From Elephas maximus indicus (taxonomy: Eukaryota; Chordata; Mammalia; Proboscidea; Elephantidae): 64,000 nt of DNA. A model generated the notes under the pieces. That model did not search any database and was not told where the DNA came from. It was given only the letters and a program-made list of their open reading frames with translations. This document shows positions 22,763-34,818 of this stretch, one piece after another. Position 1 is the stretch's first letter. Each line of letters opens with the position of its first letter. A program made the position numbers and the translations under genes. Where the stretch lies: assembly GCF_024166365.1 (NCBI RefSeq), contig NC_064841.1, positions 30,124,001-30,188,000 of the forward strand, read 5' to 3'.

Positions 22763-23990
22763 TCCACTGAGCTCACTAAAGCAGATGATGTGTACAGAGA
22801 ATAGTAAAAACTATACGTAGAGTGGGGCTGAGTGGGGTGAGGTCAGGCTTTGTTGAGAGCTGTAAGCAGACAAACCTTAATAAAATTAAGATTCTGTCCA
22901 TTTGGTTGTTTATCGCTATATTATATAAAAATAGCTGTTCTCAAAACTTGAAGGGTCTACTTGAAATTATCTGACTTAAAATGTAGACTGTTTGGAATTC
23001 TGGAAATTCCCTTGGAGGGTTGGTCACTGGAAGGCCCCTCAAAGAGACAAGCACCTAGACTCCGAAGTAGCTGAAAAGTACAAGAGAGTCTGGGTGTGGG
23101 CTGAGACACAGCGGATAGAGAAAACAAATAGTTTCAAATATGAGCTCAAACCCAAAGGCACAAAGTCAGTTATCCAAATTGAGTGTGTCAGTTATCGAGT
23201 TGCGAGAGAGCATCTCACATGGGCAACTCTATTTAGCAAACCTAGGGAGAGCAAACCAAAAAACCAAACCCACTGCCGTTGAGTCGATTCCGACTCATAG
23301 GGTCGCTACGAGTCTAGGGAGAGTAGCTGCAGGGATTTATCTACTTAAGGATCTTCCTGAACAACCCTGGGGGAAGCCAGCTGGTTAATAATATAAACAA
23401 AGGCATTTAGAAGACTCCTGCTAGAGCTGTGCTTCTTCAAATTAGGATGAGGAAAATCCCAGTGGTGCCAAGTCACCAAGAAGAGTTCGGAGGATCATTA
23501 AATCGCCTTTCTTTCTTCCCTCAGCTCCTAGGGAAACATATATTTAAAAGGGACGTGACCACATTGACAACTGCGCGACTGCCTGATTTTCTTCTGGGGA
23601 TCTTCCCAAGCATGGCATGAGAACGATGTCATACAAAGAAAATGTAGGCCACTCCAGCCACCTCTCTTAAATATGGAGCAGTAAGAAAAGCACTGGCTTG
23701 GTGGTCAGGACACTGGCCATCACCTGGCCGGGTGGCCTTGGAGGAATCACTTCAGTGCTCAGGCTCATCTGAAAGTAGCTGGGTAAATCACTCTACCCAA
23801 GGGCATTCTTGAGGGATAGTAGTAGATAGTTTCGATTACATTTTTCTTTTAATTAGGGACAGAATTTTGGAAAGAAAGTATGGAGAAAAGCTGAGCCAAG
23901 TTTTTTCAGGAAAAGAGAGGGCAGAGATGGCAGTTTGCCATAGAGTGTGGAAATAAGAAGAGAGATATGTCTAAAGAGTAGTGTTTAGAA
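22763..23990. other. Unassigned non-coding sequence containing one tiny SINE tail
   Basis: Apart from the 62-bp SINE piece at 23252-23313, no gene or repeat is recognised. Frames over 22992-23388 are not protein-like. Confidence 0.5.
23252..23313 (-). mobile_element. AfroSINE 3'-tail-only insertion
   Basis: Only the last about 60 bp of the SINE (tail GACTCGTAGCGACCCTATG.. in antisense, plus the AAACCAAAAAACC end) is present. It is bracketed by CTAGGGAGAG at 23242-23251 and 23314-23323. The direct repeats show that it inserted as a 5'-truncated copy rather than decaying in place. Confidence 0.88.
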
Positions 23991-24419
23991 GCTGTGGTAG
24001 ACTGAACAATGGTCACCCAAAGATGTCCCGTCCTAATTCCCAGAACTATGACTCTGTTACCTTACATGGAAAAAGGAACTTTGCAGATGTAATTCAGCTA
24101 GGGATCTTGAGATGGGAGATTATCCTGGATTATCCAGATGGGTTTTATGTAATCACAAAGGTCTTATAAGAGGAAGGTGGGAAGTCAGGCAGGATAGAAG
24201 ATGCTGTGCTACTGGCTTTGAAGGTGGAGGAAGGGGCCACAAGCCAAAGAAAGTAAGTGGCCTCTAGAAGCTGGAAAAGGCAAGGAAACAGAATCTCTCT
24301 TCCAGCCTCCAGAAGGAATACAGTCTTGTGGACCGAGAAGTATAATACAATAAAATTCTGTTGTTTTAAGCAATTCAGTCTGTGGTGATGTGTTACAGAG
24401 CAATAGGAAACTAATAGAG
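23991..24419 (+). mobile_element. MLT1-class MaLR LTR
   Basis: Sense-strand LTR text: GGTAGACTGAACAATGG, TTTGCAGATGTAATTCAGCT, GATCTTGAGATGGGAGATTA, and the end CTGTTGTTTTAAGCAATTCA followed by GGAAACTAATAGAG. Confidence 0.9.
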
Positions 24420-25289
24420 AAGGGTTTCCTGTGTGACCTGTGATGGCGGTTCTCTCTTTTCTCAAGAAGTCTTCAGTAAAGTCTAGTTACCTTTCAGTAT
24501 TTCAGGAGTCCAGTTGGGGTTTCTGTCCTGGGGGTGAGGACATGCTGAGATGGGCTTCAGCCCAGCTAGAGGCAGCCTGGCTTCTGGAGGCTCTACAACA
24601 TTCAGATTACACATGGCATCAAAGTGCCGGGCTGGATCATCTCAAACACAAACATCCTATGATTGCATCATTTCAGAGTGGCTCTAAAATCATATTTGGG
24701 GTAGGGAGATCGGAATTTTTGTGCCAATAGCCACCACAGGGACCACCTATGAATGCACATTGCAACCTGTGGTACTGCATTAAAAAGTAAATCATTATTA
24801 TCATATTTCTAAAGGAAAAAACTAAATTCGTAGCAGGCTGTGTTTACTCAAGATCTCACCAGTAGCGGGTGGCAGAGCTAAGACAATACCTCCTGACTCA
24901 CAGTCCTATGTTCATTGTACGTTAATTCACTTTCACCTTTCAAGGTGTTTTAAAAAATCTGTATATGTCTTAGAAATTGCTTATGGGTTCACCATATTGC
25001 CCAATAACCTTTGGATGCAGCTAAAATCCCAAGTAACTAGAATGCTTGGGAAATATGTTCCTACTAATTAACTTTTCTGGCCATCCAAATGTTAACCAGA
25101 GAAAATACTGTTGTATCCGTCTTCCTGTTGGATTTTCTAAACTATAATGGTTTGCTATACAACATTGGTAAGATGAACACGGCGATAGAGTGTGATCTAC
25201 CTTTGTTGATCACTGAGGCTCTCCCTGTGTCTCAGCCATTGTTTGGGGCACCAGTCACCAGTTTGATGCCCACAGTGACAGGCTGCTTT
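24420..25289. other. Unassigned non-coding sequence
   Basis: No gene or repeat recognised. Confidence 0.45.
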
Positions 25290-25450
25290 CCAACTGCATC
25301 ACAAACATCACTCCATTTAATCCTCCTGACTACTCCACAAAGTAACTATTATTACTCTTGTCCTTCAGATGAGAAAACTATAGCTCAGAGATCTTAAGGG
25401 ACATACCCAAGATCACACAGGGTCAAAGCTCAGACCTCAGTGTTTTGACT
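25290..25450 (-). mobile_element. MIR SINE, antisense
   Basis: CACTCCATTTAATCCTCCTG, TCCTTCAGATGAGAAAACTA, then CCAAGATCACACAGGGTCAA: the antisense MIR core. Confidence 0.82.
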
Positions 25451-25552
25451 TCAAGGCCAAATGTTCTAAAGAGATACACTGTGTGGTTGATGGTCCTGAA
25501 TCTCTGCCGGTCCCAGGATATAACCATGTATCAGCCAGAGTCCCAGTAGGAG

Positions 25553-25745
25553 ACGTATGCTACTGTTACTGTTAGTTGCCATAGCTCCGAATCATGGCAA
25601 CCTCACGTATAACAAAGCCAAATATTGCCCGGTCCTGTGCCATCCGCACAATTGCTGGTATGTTTGAGCCCATTGTTGCAGCTATTGTGTTAATCCACTT
25701 CATTGAGGGTTTTCCTCATTTTCGCTGATCTTGTACTTTCTCAAA
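25553..25745 (-). mobile_element. RTE/BovB-type LINE, 3' terminal fragment
   Basis: The left end is the characteristic 3' terminus in antisense (TGTTACTGTTAGTTGCCATAG), followed by GCCCGGTCCTGTGCCATCCG and GAGCCCATTGTTGCAGCTAT. It is 5'-truncated at about 25745. Confidence 0.88.
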
Positions 25746-26775
25746 TCTGGTACTTTGAGAAGAGTTTAATGAAAAGAACTATATACAAAGGTATAGGTAG
25801 CATGTAGAGAAACCACAATGCAAAGTGCAGTTCTGGACTCTAGAGATATGGGTACCACCTTCAGCCTGAAAGGACAAAGGGGAGAAGGGTTATCAGAACT
25901 CTGTGAGAGGGCCATGCGTAGAGTGCCATTGGTAGGAGCTGTGGCCTTTAGTGGATGGACACAGTGACCTAGCAGGGAGGGCACTGGGGATAAAGCCCTA
26001 GCCTCACTCTCCTTCACCCTCCATTGGCCAATCCAACAGGGGGCAAGGGAGCCTTTGATGTGCTCCATGCTGTCAACTCCCCAAGACATAGCTGGTGGGG
26101 TGGGGGGGTGGGGGGGGAGGATCTGGAAGGGCAAACAGCAGACACCTGCACCTTCTGAATCTGCTTTATGTCTAAAATTCCTCATATTCAGTGCCTTACA
26201 GTAATTTCTTTTATACCCATAACACCTACCATTGATCTAACCACATAGTAGAAACTCATTAAATACTTTTCTGGTAATCAATTTAATACAACTTCTTAAA
26301 TCTTTCACAGTGGCATTGAAGGGTTAACTGATTTTCTTCCATCATTTGTCCCTTCCAAAAGAGGGGTTTCCCAGTGAAATCTGAAAGGAGGGATTTTTGT
26401 TTTGTTTTGTTTTTTCACTTCAATGGCTCTGGTTTTGTTTATTTCACTATAGGTACAATGAATGACACATGGCCCCAGAACAAGGACCTGAGGGCCTGGA
26501 CCTGGGATTGGTGGGAAAGGAGGGTGGAGATGAGGTGGGTCTGTGATATCCTCCCTGACTGATATCCTCCCTGAAGAGGGCGCTGGAGGAGAGTGGTAGT
26601 GCCTCAGTGCTGAACAACCAGATCTCTGAACAAGCCATGGCGACTGCATACCACCATTCTCATTTCTCCTGCTAAGTAGATGCCAGATGTTCTCCTGAGG
26701 GTGTTTTCACAACTTTCTGCCAAATACATACATAGGTAATGGTCTCAACCCTGGAATGTTAACAAGCAGGACGGC
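25746..26775. other. Unassigned non-coding sequence with a G-run
   Basis: No gene recognised. A run of G-tracts lies at 26094-26120, and a 15-16 bp tandem duplication (TGATATCCTCCCTGA) at 26544-26574. Confidence 0.5.
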
Positions 26776-26787
26776 AGAATAAGAAAA

Positions 26788-28670
26788 TTTTTTTTTTAAT
26801 AATTTTTATTGAGCTTTAAGTGAACATTTACAAATCAAGTCAGTCTGTCACATATAAGCTTATATACACCTTACTCCATACTCCCACTTACTCTCCCCCT
26901 AATGAGTCAGCCCTTCCAGTCTCTCCTTTCATGACAATTTTGCCAGTTTCTAACCCTCTCTACCCTCCTATCTCCCCTCCAGACAAGAGATGCCAACACA
27001 GTCTCAAGTGTCCACCTGATACAAGTAGCTCACTCTTCATCAGCATCTCTCTCCAACCCATTGTCCAGTCCCTTCCATGTCTGATGAGTTGTCTTTGGGA
27101 ATGGTTCCTGTCCTGGGCCAACAGAAGGTTTGGGGACCATGACTGCCGGGATTCCTCTAGTCTAGTCAGACCGTTAAGTATGGTCTTTTTATGAGAATTT
27201 GGGGTCTGCATCCCACTATTCTCCTGCTCCCTCAGGGGTTCCCTGTTGTGCTCCCTGTCAGGGTAGTCATCGGTTGTGGCCGGGTACCATCTAGTTCTTC
27301 TGGTCTCAGGATAATGTAAGTCTCTGGTTCATGTGGCCCTTTCTGTCTCTTGGGCTCATAGTTATCGTGTGACCTTGGTGTTCTTCATTCTCCTTTGATC
27401 CAGGTGGGTTGAGACCAATTGATGAATCTTAGATGGCCGCTTGTTAGCATTTAAGACCCCAGACGCCACATTTCAAAGTGGGATGCAGAATGTTTTCATA
27501 ATAGCATTATTTTGCCAATTGACTTAGAAGTCCCCTTAAGCCATAGTCCCCAAACCCCCGCCTTGCTCTGCTGACCTTTGAAGCATTCAGTTTATCCCGG
27601 AAACTTCTTTGCTTTTGGTCCAGTCCAGTTGAGCTGACCTTCCGTGTATTGAGTATTGTCCTTCCCTTCACCTAAAGTAGTTCTTATCTACTAACTAATC
27701 AGTAAACAGCCCTCTCCCACCCTCCCTCCCTCCCCCCCTCATAACCACAAAAGTATGTGTTCTTCTCAGTTTTTACTATTTCTCAAGATCTTATAATAGT
27801 GGTCTTATACAACATTTGTCCTTTTGCCTCTGACTAATTTCACTCAGCATAATGCCTTCCAGGTTTCTCCATGTTATGAAATGTTTCACAGATTCGTCAC
27901 TGTTCTTTATCGATGCGCAGTATTCCACTGTGTGAATATACCACAATGTATTTAACCACTCCTCCGTTGATGGACACCTTGGTTGCTTCCAGCTTTTTGC
28001 TATTGTAAACAGAGCTGCAATAAACACGGGAGTGCATATATCTGTTCGTGTGAAGGCTCTTATTTCTCTACGGTATATTCCGAAGAGTGGGATTTCTGGG
28101 TTGTATGGTAGTTCTATTTCTAACTTTTTAAGAAAATGCCAGATAGATTTCCAAAGTGGTTGTACCATTTTACATTCCCACCAGCAGTGTATAAGAGTTC
28201 CAATCTCTCCGCAGCCTCTCCAACATTTATTATTTTGTGTTTTTTGGATTAATGCCAGCCTTGCTGGAGTGAGATGGAATCTCATCGTAGTTTTAATTTG
28301 CATTTCTCTAATGGCTAATGACCAAGAGCATTTTCTCATGTATCTGTTAGCTGCCTGAATATCTTCTTTAGTGAAGTGCGTGTTCATATCCTTTGCCCAC
28401 TTCTTGATTGGGTTGTTTGTCTTTTTGTGGTTGAGTTTTAACAGAATCGTATAGATTTTAGAGATCAGGCACTGGTCGGAGATGTCATAGCTGAAAATTC
28501 TTTCCCAATCTGTAGGTGGTCTTTTTACTCTTTTGGTGAAGTCTTTAGATGAGCATAGGTGTTTGATTTTTAGGAGCTCCCAGTTATCTGGTTTCTCTTT
28601 GTCATTTTTGGTAATATTTTGTATTCTGTTTATGCCTTGTATTAGGGCTCCTAACGTTGTCCCTATTTTT
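26788..28670 (-). mobile_element. 5'-truncated L1 with 11-bp target-site duplication
   Basis: The 3' UTR and the last part of ORF2 of the same L1 lineage as 5786-13497. AGAATAAGAAA occurs at both edges (26776-26786 and 28671-28681), which fixes the junctions. An open reading stretch of 198 codons survives at 27791-28387 (ending IRPLL), so this is a fairly young copy. Confidence 0.96.
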
Positions 28671-28681
28671 AGAATAAGAAA

Positions 28682-29051
28682 CTATTTTTTAAAGCAGAAA
28701 TATTGTCCCAGACCAATAAATATCAATCCTCTTAGGGTTTAAAAAAAAAAAATTGTTTACTTCAAGCAAACCAAGTTGAACTGATTTCTCCTTGTTTTGC
28801 TCTTCCTGATCAATTCTGAACTAATACTGAGCATTAAAGGACATTAGTATTTTATACCTTTCCAGAATTAATGGTGGAAGTTCAGTAATGAACATACCAA
28901 AGTCTCTTTAAGTTTATACCTCAGACTTCTGCCCATTCCAGAGAAAATCACCTCAAAAAATATATATATATACAAATGTTTTGCCTAGTACATAGTAGGG
29001 GTTCAATAACAAAAATTATATTTTCATCACAACTATTCACATTCTCCTTTA
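28682..29051. other. Unassigned sequence, short TA run
   Basis: A-run near 28740 and (TA)n near 28960. Weak L2-like end (CATAGTAGGGGTTCAATAAC) near 28990. Confidence 0.4.
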
Positions 29052-29480
29052 TAAGAAAAGTGTGGCACCTTAACCTTTGCCATGTAACTCACCTGTCTCC
29101 TGTAGGAGGAGTACACATCCCAACCCATTAACTTTGGGCTTAGTCATGTGACTTCCTTTAGCCAGTGTAAAGTCAATGGAAATGCCAGTTCCAATAAGAA
29201 GTGGAAAGGCATTGCATGTTTCTGTCAGTTCTTTGTTCCTGGCCTGTGCCATGAGAGAACAGCATATGAGAGAGTAAGTGAGATAGAGATTGCTCCTTCA
29301 GCCTTAATCCCAAAGTGAGAAGACATGTGGAGAAGACAGACCAACAGTCCAGAATAAGGAAAGAGACCTGAGGCGAACTCACAGCCTGGAAAAGAGCCAC
29401 AGTAAGAGATAAATGTTATTGTTGTAAGATACTGAAATTTGGGGTTGTTCGTTACTGCAGCAAAAGCTGATTAATACACT
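29052..29480 (+). mobile_element. MLT1-class MaLR LTR, diverged
   Basis: The 3' end is diagnostic: TGTTGTAAGATACTGAAATT, GGGGTTGTTCGTTACTGCAG, CAAAAGCTGATTAATACACT. The 5' part is degraded, so the left edge is approximate. Confidence 0.7.
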
Positions 29481-29615
29481 CAATAACTTTTCGAAAAAGA
29501 AAAAGAAACAGCAAAGTTTGAAAAGGAAGCTGAATCTCTTTCTCATATAGTTATTCAGTTGTCATAGATTCAAACGCTTCTTTAAAGACACTTCAAGCAA
29601 AATAAAGCTAGTTGT

Positions 29616-30971
29616 TCCTTAAAAAGTTAGAAATAGAACTACCATACGATCCAGCAATCCCACTCCTTGGAATATATCCTAGAGAAAGAAGAGCCTTCAC
29701 ACGAACAGATATATGCACACCCATGTTTATTGCAGCAGTTCACAATAGCAAAAAGATGGAAGCAACCAAGGTGCACATCAATGGATGAACAGATAAATAA
29801 ATTACGGTCTGTTCAGAGAATGGAATACTACGCATTGATAAAGAACAGTGAGGAATCTGTGAAAGGTTTCATAATGTGGAGGAACCTGGAAGGCATTATG
29901 CTGAGCGAAATTAGTCAGTTGCAAAAGGGCAAATATTGTATAAGACCACAATTATAAGAACTTGAGAAATAGTTTAAACTGAGAAGAAAACATTCTTTTG
30001 TGGTTACAAGAGGGGGGAGGGAAGGAGAGTGGGAGAGGGGTATTCGCTAATTAGATAGTAGATAAGAACTACTTTAGGTGAAGGGAAAGACAGCACACAA
30101 TACAGGGGAGGTCAGCACAACTGGGACTAACCCAAAAGCAAAGAAGTTTCCTGAAGAAACTGAATGCTTCGAAGGCCAGTGTAGCAGGGGCAGGGGTCTG
30201 GGGACCATGGTTTCAGGGGACATCTAAGTCAACTGGCATAATAAAATCTATTAACAAAACATTCTGCATCCCACTTTGAAGAGTGGCGTCTGGGGTCTTA
30301 AACGCTAGCAAACAGCCATCTAAGATGCATCAATTGGTCTCAACCAACCTGGATCAAAGGAGAATGAAGAACACCAAGGACACAAGGGGATTACGAGCCT
30401 GAGAGACAGAAAGAGCCACATGAACCAGCGACTACATCATCCTGAAACCAGGAGAACTAGATGGTGCCCGGCTACAACCGATGACTGCCCTGACAGGGAA
30501 CACAACACAGAACCCCTGAGGGAGTAGGAGAGCTGTGGGATGCAGACCCCAAATTCTCATAAAAAGACCAGACTTAATGGTCTGACTGAGACTGGAAGGA
30601 CCCCAGCGGTCATGGCCCCCAGACCTTCTGTTGCCCCAGGACAGGAACCATTCCCGAAACCAACTCTTCAGACATGGATTGGACAGGACAATGGGTTGGA
30701 GAGGGATGCTGGTGAGGAGTGAGCTTCTTGGCCCAGATGGACACTTGAGACTATGTTGGCATTTCCTGCCTGGAGGGGAGATGAGAGGGTGGAGGGGGTT
30801 AGAAGCTGGCGAAAGGGACACGAAAAGAGAGAGTGGAGGGAGAGAGCAGGCTGTCTCATTGTGGGGGGAGTAACTGGGAGTGTGTAGCAAGGTGTATATG
30901 GGTTTTTGTGTGAGAGACTGACTTGATTTGTAAACTTTTACTTAAAGCACAATAAAAATTATTAAAAAAAT
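29616..30971 (+). mobile_element. 5'-truncated L1 with perfect 15-bp target-site duplication
   Basis: AATAAAGCTAGTTGT lies at 29601-29615 and again at 30972-30986. Between them is the ORF2 C-terminus (open at 29667-29957), a complete 3' UTR, an AATAAA-type signal near 30951 and a short A-rich tail. Same lineage as the other young L1s, opposite orientation. Confidence 0.97.
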
Positions 30972-30986
30972 AATAAAGCTAGTTGT

Positions 30987-32154
30987 GTCTAAGATACAAT
31001 ACAAATGGGTTAGCACATTATTAAGTAATATGGTAGGTGATCAAAAAATACTTCGAAGTAGGTTTGATCAACCACTTAGCAAAGACATGACTGGGAAGAT
31101 TAGTAATCTATAAATCAGGAACCCTAGTTTTAGAGCCCATCATACACCTGAGTGAATTTGACAGGCACCAGCATTGTATGATTTAGGAGGCACATGTGCA
31201 CACATGCGCAACATAGGGCCAGACTCCCCTACCACACTGCCATGGTCTAAAAACCATCAACCATAATGAACTGCAGCCTACCAAGAAGTACAATCAGAAT
31301 GTGACTGATCTGGAAGCTGTAATATGTGAGACACGGCTGATCACTGAAGAAATTGAAAATGTTTAGTTTAGGGAAGATAAGACTCAAAAGAGATAGTACA
31401 GTCACCTTCAAAAACTTGAAGGTTTATCCTGTAAGCAGATTAGCCCTAATCTGTATAAATACAGTGAGCAAACTGGCGACAACAACAGAACATTATAGGG
31501 ACCCAGATCTCAATTCAGTTTGCCAGGGTGTTCTGTTAAGGATTAGCAGAAACAAAGATTCAGATACATCTGACTTATATCTGGCCACCCAGTATAAAAC
31601 ACATTGTAACTGATGGATAGACACATCCACAGTTAGGGTGCAAATACACAGCATATCTGATCAGTTTAAAAAAGAAGCGAAGAGAAACAGAAGCAAGCAT
31701 CTCAGGTGAGAATCCACCAAGACTGCCGGAGTGAGCCAGAGTAAGCCACAAGCATAAAGGTCAGAAAGCATGTTCTCAGGTGTAGGATGGTGACTATAGG
31801 TGAATCCACCATGTTCTAGCCACCCAACATTGTGGGCGCATCTTGGGGAGGAAAGTCAGGGTATAAAAGAATTAATAACACTGGGGGCTTCATTAGATAA
31901 TGAAACACCAGAAAGAAGAAAGCCATTCTCTACAACCATGAGAAGAAGTAAGCAAGAATACCTTGGCGTGAGTACTAGGGCATACAGTCTTCAGCAAGAA
32001 GGAACACAGGGGAATTCAGCATAGAAAAGCCATGGCTAAGGACTGGGCAGCAGCCTGTGGGCTCCCTGAGAGCAGCCCAAGGAAGTGGAGGTGGTGGCAG
32101 GGGGTGTCAGCATTAGGTGACAAAGACCTGGCTAGAGGCCAGAGCAGAGTGATG
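30987..32154. other. Unassigned sequence; possible ancient repeat 31335-31560
   Basis: 31335-31560 (GAAGAAATTGAAAATGTTTAG, ACCTTCAAAAACTTGAAGG) reads like an old mammal-wide repeat I cannot name. The rest is unassigned. Confidence 0.4.
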
Positions 32155-32375
32155 CTAGTTGGGACTCACTACATGCCAGGCATTGTGCTAAAAGCTTCAC
32201 TTGTATTAACCGTTCACTCCTCACAACAACCTTGTGAGAGGCAGATTCCATTATTACTGCATTTTACAGATGGCAAAACTGAGGCATAGAGAGATGTCGC
32301 CCAATGTCACATAGCTAGCAAGGGGCAGAGCCAGGATTTGAACCCAGGGAAACTGGCATCTGAATTCTATTGTTC
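32155..32375 (-). mobile_element. MIR SINE, antisense
   Basis: CATGCCAGGCATTGTGCTAA, GCATTTTACAGATGGCAAAA and GGGGCAGAGCCAGGATTTGA: a long, well preserved MIR. Confidence 0.92.
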
Positions 32376-33589
32376 ACCAAGAGTCAGGAGCTCAGCCCAG
32401 AGTATGAGAAGCAGTGAGGTTGGTGGGGAGTAGGGTCAAGGCAGGACCCTGGGATACAGGAGTGGGGAAGGCCTCAGAAGGGTCACTCAGTTCGTGCAGT
32501 CCCCAGATGGGGTTCATCAAATCAGGCAACTTTTACTTTCACTCTAAACTCATGTTTGCCCACAGACTGTTGGGCCTGGGAGATTGATTACACGAAGTTT
32601 CTAACAATCACAGCTGCTAACCACATGAAGGGGCTCCTCTGTCTGCCAGAAGAACTATTCATGGGGAAGGTCATAAAGGGATTTTTGTAATCCTCTAACG
32701 TATTTGCAAAGTCAGACAGGAATGATTTTTGGTTGTTTACTGTTTTGTTAGCCTTTGTTTTCTTCCTCTCTTCACCTCCAATGGCAGGCTCCAACCTAAT
32801 TCAATAATCCTACCTATGCAAGTGAAATTCCAAACCTTAATTATGTTCATCCTTGAACAAAGCTACTTTTACCATCATTATACTTGGAGCCCACTGAACC
32901 CTCAAGCATGCCAGCAAACACCACAATGATGACTCTCTCCTCCCAGATGCCCTGTAAGACTTCCTTAGTTATAGCTGTGAAGTATTTGGAGAAACTCGAA
33001 TTAAAGTGCTAGAGAAAGCACAACACACATTTATCGCCCATCTTGGAAAGACAACAGCAATGAGCTTCCAAAACTATCTTTGCTTAACATAATCTGGGGG
33101 TAATGAATATGGATTATTGTCAACAGTCATTTAGAAGCATGTTTTCATTTGTACATTTTGTTCTTTCCCAGTAAATTTCCTACCAAGAAAGGAAATGCCC
33201 TAAGCTCCTGTTTACATCCATAAAGCAAGCACTCAGAGGAATTACACCCAGGGAATAGAGCCAGGAAGGCATTCTTGTCACCTCAACATTTGTTCTAGTT
33301 GATTCTCAAATTTTGACCATAGTTTCTAATCACCAGGAATACGGAGGGCAAATAGAAGCTGTCGCCTCCCTAATGAGCCTATTCATGTCTCAGTGTCATT
33401 GTGACAGTTTCTGATGAAGGACTGATCAAGGCAAGTATCCCAGAGGGGAACCTCCAGGTCATTACCTGCAGAAGAAAGCTGTCAAGAGACCCACCTACCT
33501 GCCCAGGAGGAAGTACCTGTCAGACTTGTGGACCCATGTGGAAAATGGCAATATCTGATTTTCCACGCCAAGCACTTCAGCAGTTTACT
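32376..33589. other. Unassigned non-coding sequence
   Basis: No gene or repeat recognised. Confidence 0.45.
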
Positions 33590-33765
33590 TGTGGATCTCA
33601 ACCCTGCTGTGCATTTGAATCATCCCGGGAGTTTTTATAAATCCCTATGTCTAGGTCAGGGCCCAGACAAATTAAGTCAGCATTTCTGGGGTGGGATCCA
33701 GGCATCAGTGTTTTTGAAAGCTTCCCAGGTAATTCCAATGTGCAGCCAAGACGGAGAGCCACTGG
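33590..33765 (+). mobile_element. MER5A-like hAT MITE
   Basis: Terminal text GATCTCAACCCTGCTGTGCA and GTGCAGCCAAGACGGAGAGC, with a central TTTTGAAAGCTTCCCAGGTA block. Confidence 0.85.
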
Positions 33766-33829
33766 CAAAGGGGATCCGAAGATCAGAAAACCCTTTCACC
33801 ACCCCCCAAAGAGTTGACATCCAGCTTAC

Positions 33830-34600
33830 CTGCATTTACCGCTGTTAGGTGTCTACCCTCCTCGTTTCCAACCGCACGTGGCCTGTGAGGCCCTCCCTGA
33901 CCCTGAGGACAGTTTGTCCCACCCTCCTGAGTGCAACCTCCTTGCTTGGAGGCGTTGGCCTGCTGCAGAATTGCACTAGACTGTTTACTTGTTGGCCTCC
34001 CTCAGCAGCAAGTCCACATGTTGCTCACCTTTTACAGCTATTCATGGGACTAACTTAAAGCATTCCTCAGGGCATGGTTCGTCAGCTAAACGTTGCGCCT
34101 GGGCTAGAATGGGTTTTTTTAATGTAAATTACATCATGTTTCTCCCCTGAATAATATCCTCCATGGCTTCTCACAGCACTTAGATAAAACTCAACCCCCT
34201 ATCTTGGCTTACGGGACCCTCGCCAGCTTTAGCCAAACGCACATCAGAGACCCAAAAGGAACGGCGCCCGCGCCAACTGGTTGTACCACTTCCGGCAAGT
34301 AACGTGCTTCTTCCGGCCTCTGTGGCCTCATCTGTGAAAGCAGATTTGTTGTGAGGGATAAATTAATTGATACACATGAAGCTCTAACGCAGCGCTCAAA
34401 TCCTCGCCACACCCTATACCAGTCACAATCATTTCTTGGAGCAGGCCTCAATGGTTGTCGCCTGTGAACCACCTATGAGGAACACTCTTCCCCGACACCC
34501 TGCACGACTGGCTCCTTCTCGTCACACAGGACCCAATGCCATGTCCTCAGAGACTCTGCCTGACCGTTCCTGACCTGTTTTTGTTTGTTTGTTTCCTTAT
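33830..34600 (+). mobile_element. L2 LINE fragments with an embedded MIR
   Basis: CCTCCATGGCTTCTCACAGC with AAAACTCAACCCCCTATCTT and later GACACCCTGCACGACTGGCT are sense L2. About 34285-34400 (GTGGCCTCATCTGTGAAAGC) looks like an inserted MIR. Fragmentary, so edges are uncertain. Confidence 0.6.
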
Positions 34601-34610
34601 CCCTCTCTGG

Positions 34611-34727
34611 AGCCCTGGTGGCACAGGGTTAAGAGCTCCACCAAGGGTTTCCAAAGAGCAGCTGGTAGATTGGAACCGCCCACTTCTTGGTTAGCAGCAG
34701 AGCTCTTAACCACTGTGTAACAGGGCT
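34611..34727. mobile_element. AfroSINE pieces in inverted arrangement
   Basis: A sense head (34611-34637) is followed directly by an antisense SINE body and head (about 34640-34727). The two heads form a 27-nt imperfect inverted repeat around a spacer of 63 nt. Confidence 0.8.
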
Positions 34728-34728
34728 T

Positions 34729-34729
34729 T

Positions 34730-34761
<32 letters not shown>

Positions 34762-34818
34762 TATATATACCTATATATATATATACACACACACATATAC
34801 ACACACACACAAACATAT
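34729..34818. repeat. (TA)n/(CA)n microsatellite
   Basis: Alternating TA runs interrupted by CA and CC, then (CA)n to about 34812. Directly abuts the SINE head. Confidence 0.95.

Noticed and set aside
33840..34480. Possible CpG-island promoter or first exon of SLC7A14
   Set aside because: A few CpGs near 34260-34320 only, and the text is explained by L2 and MIR remnants. Too sparse for a CpG island.
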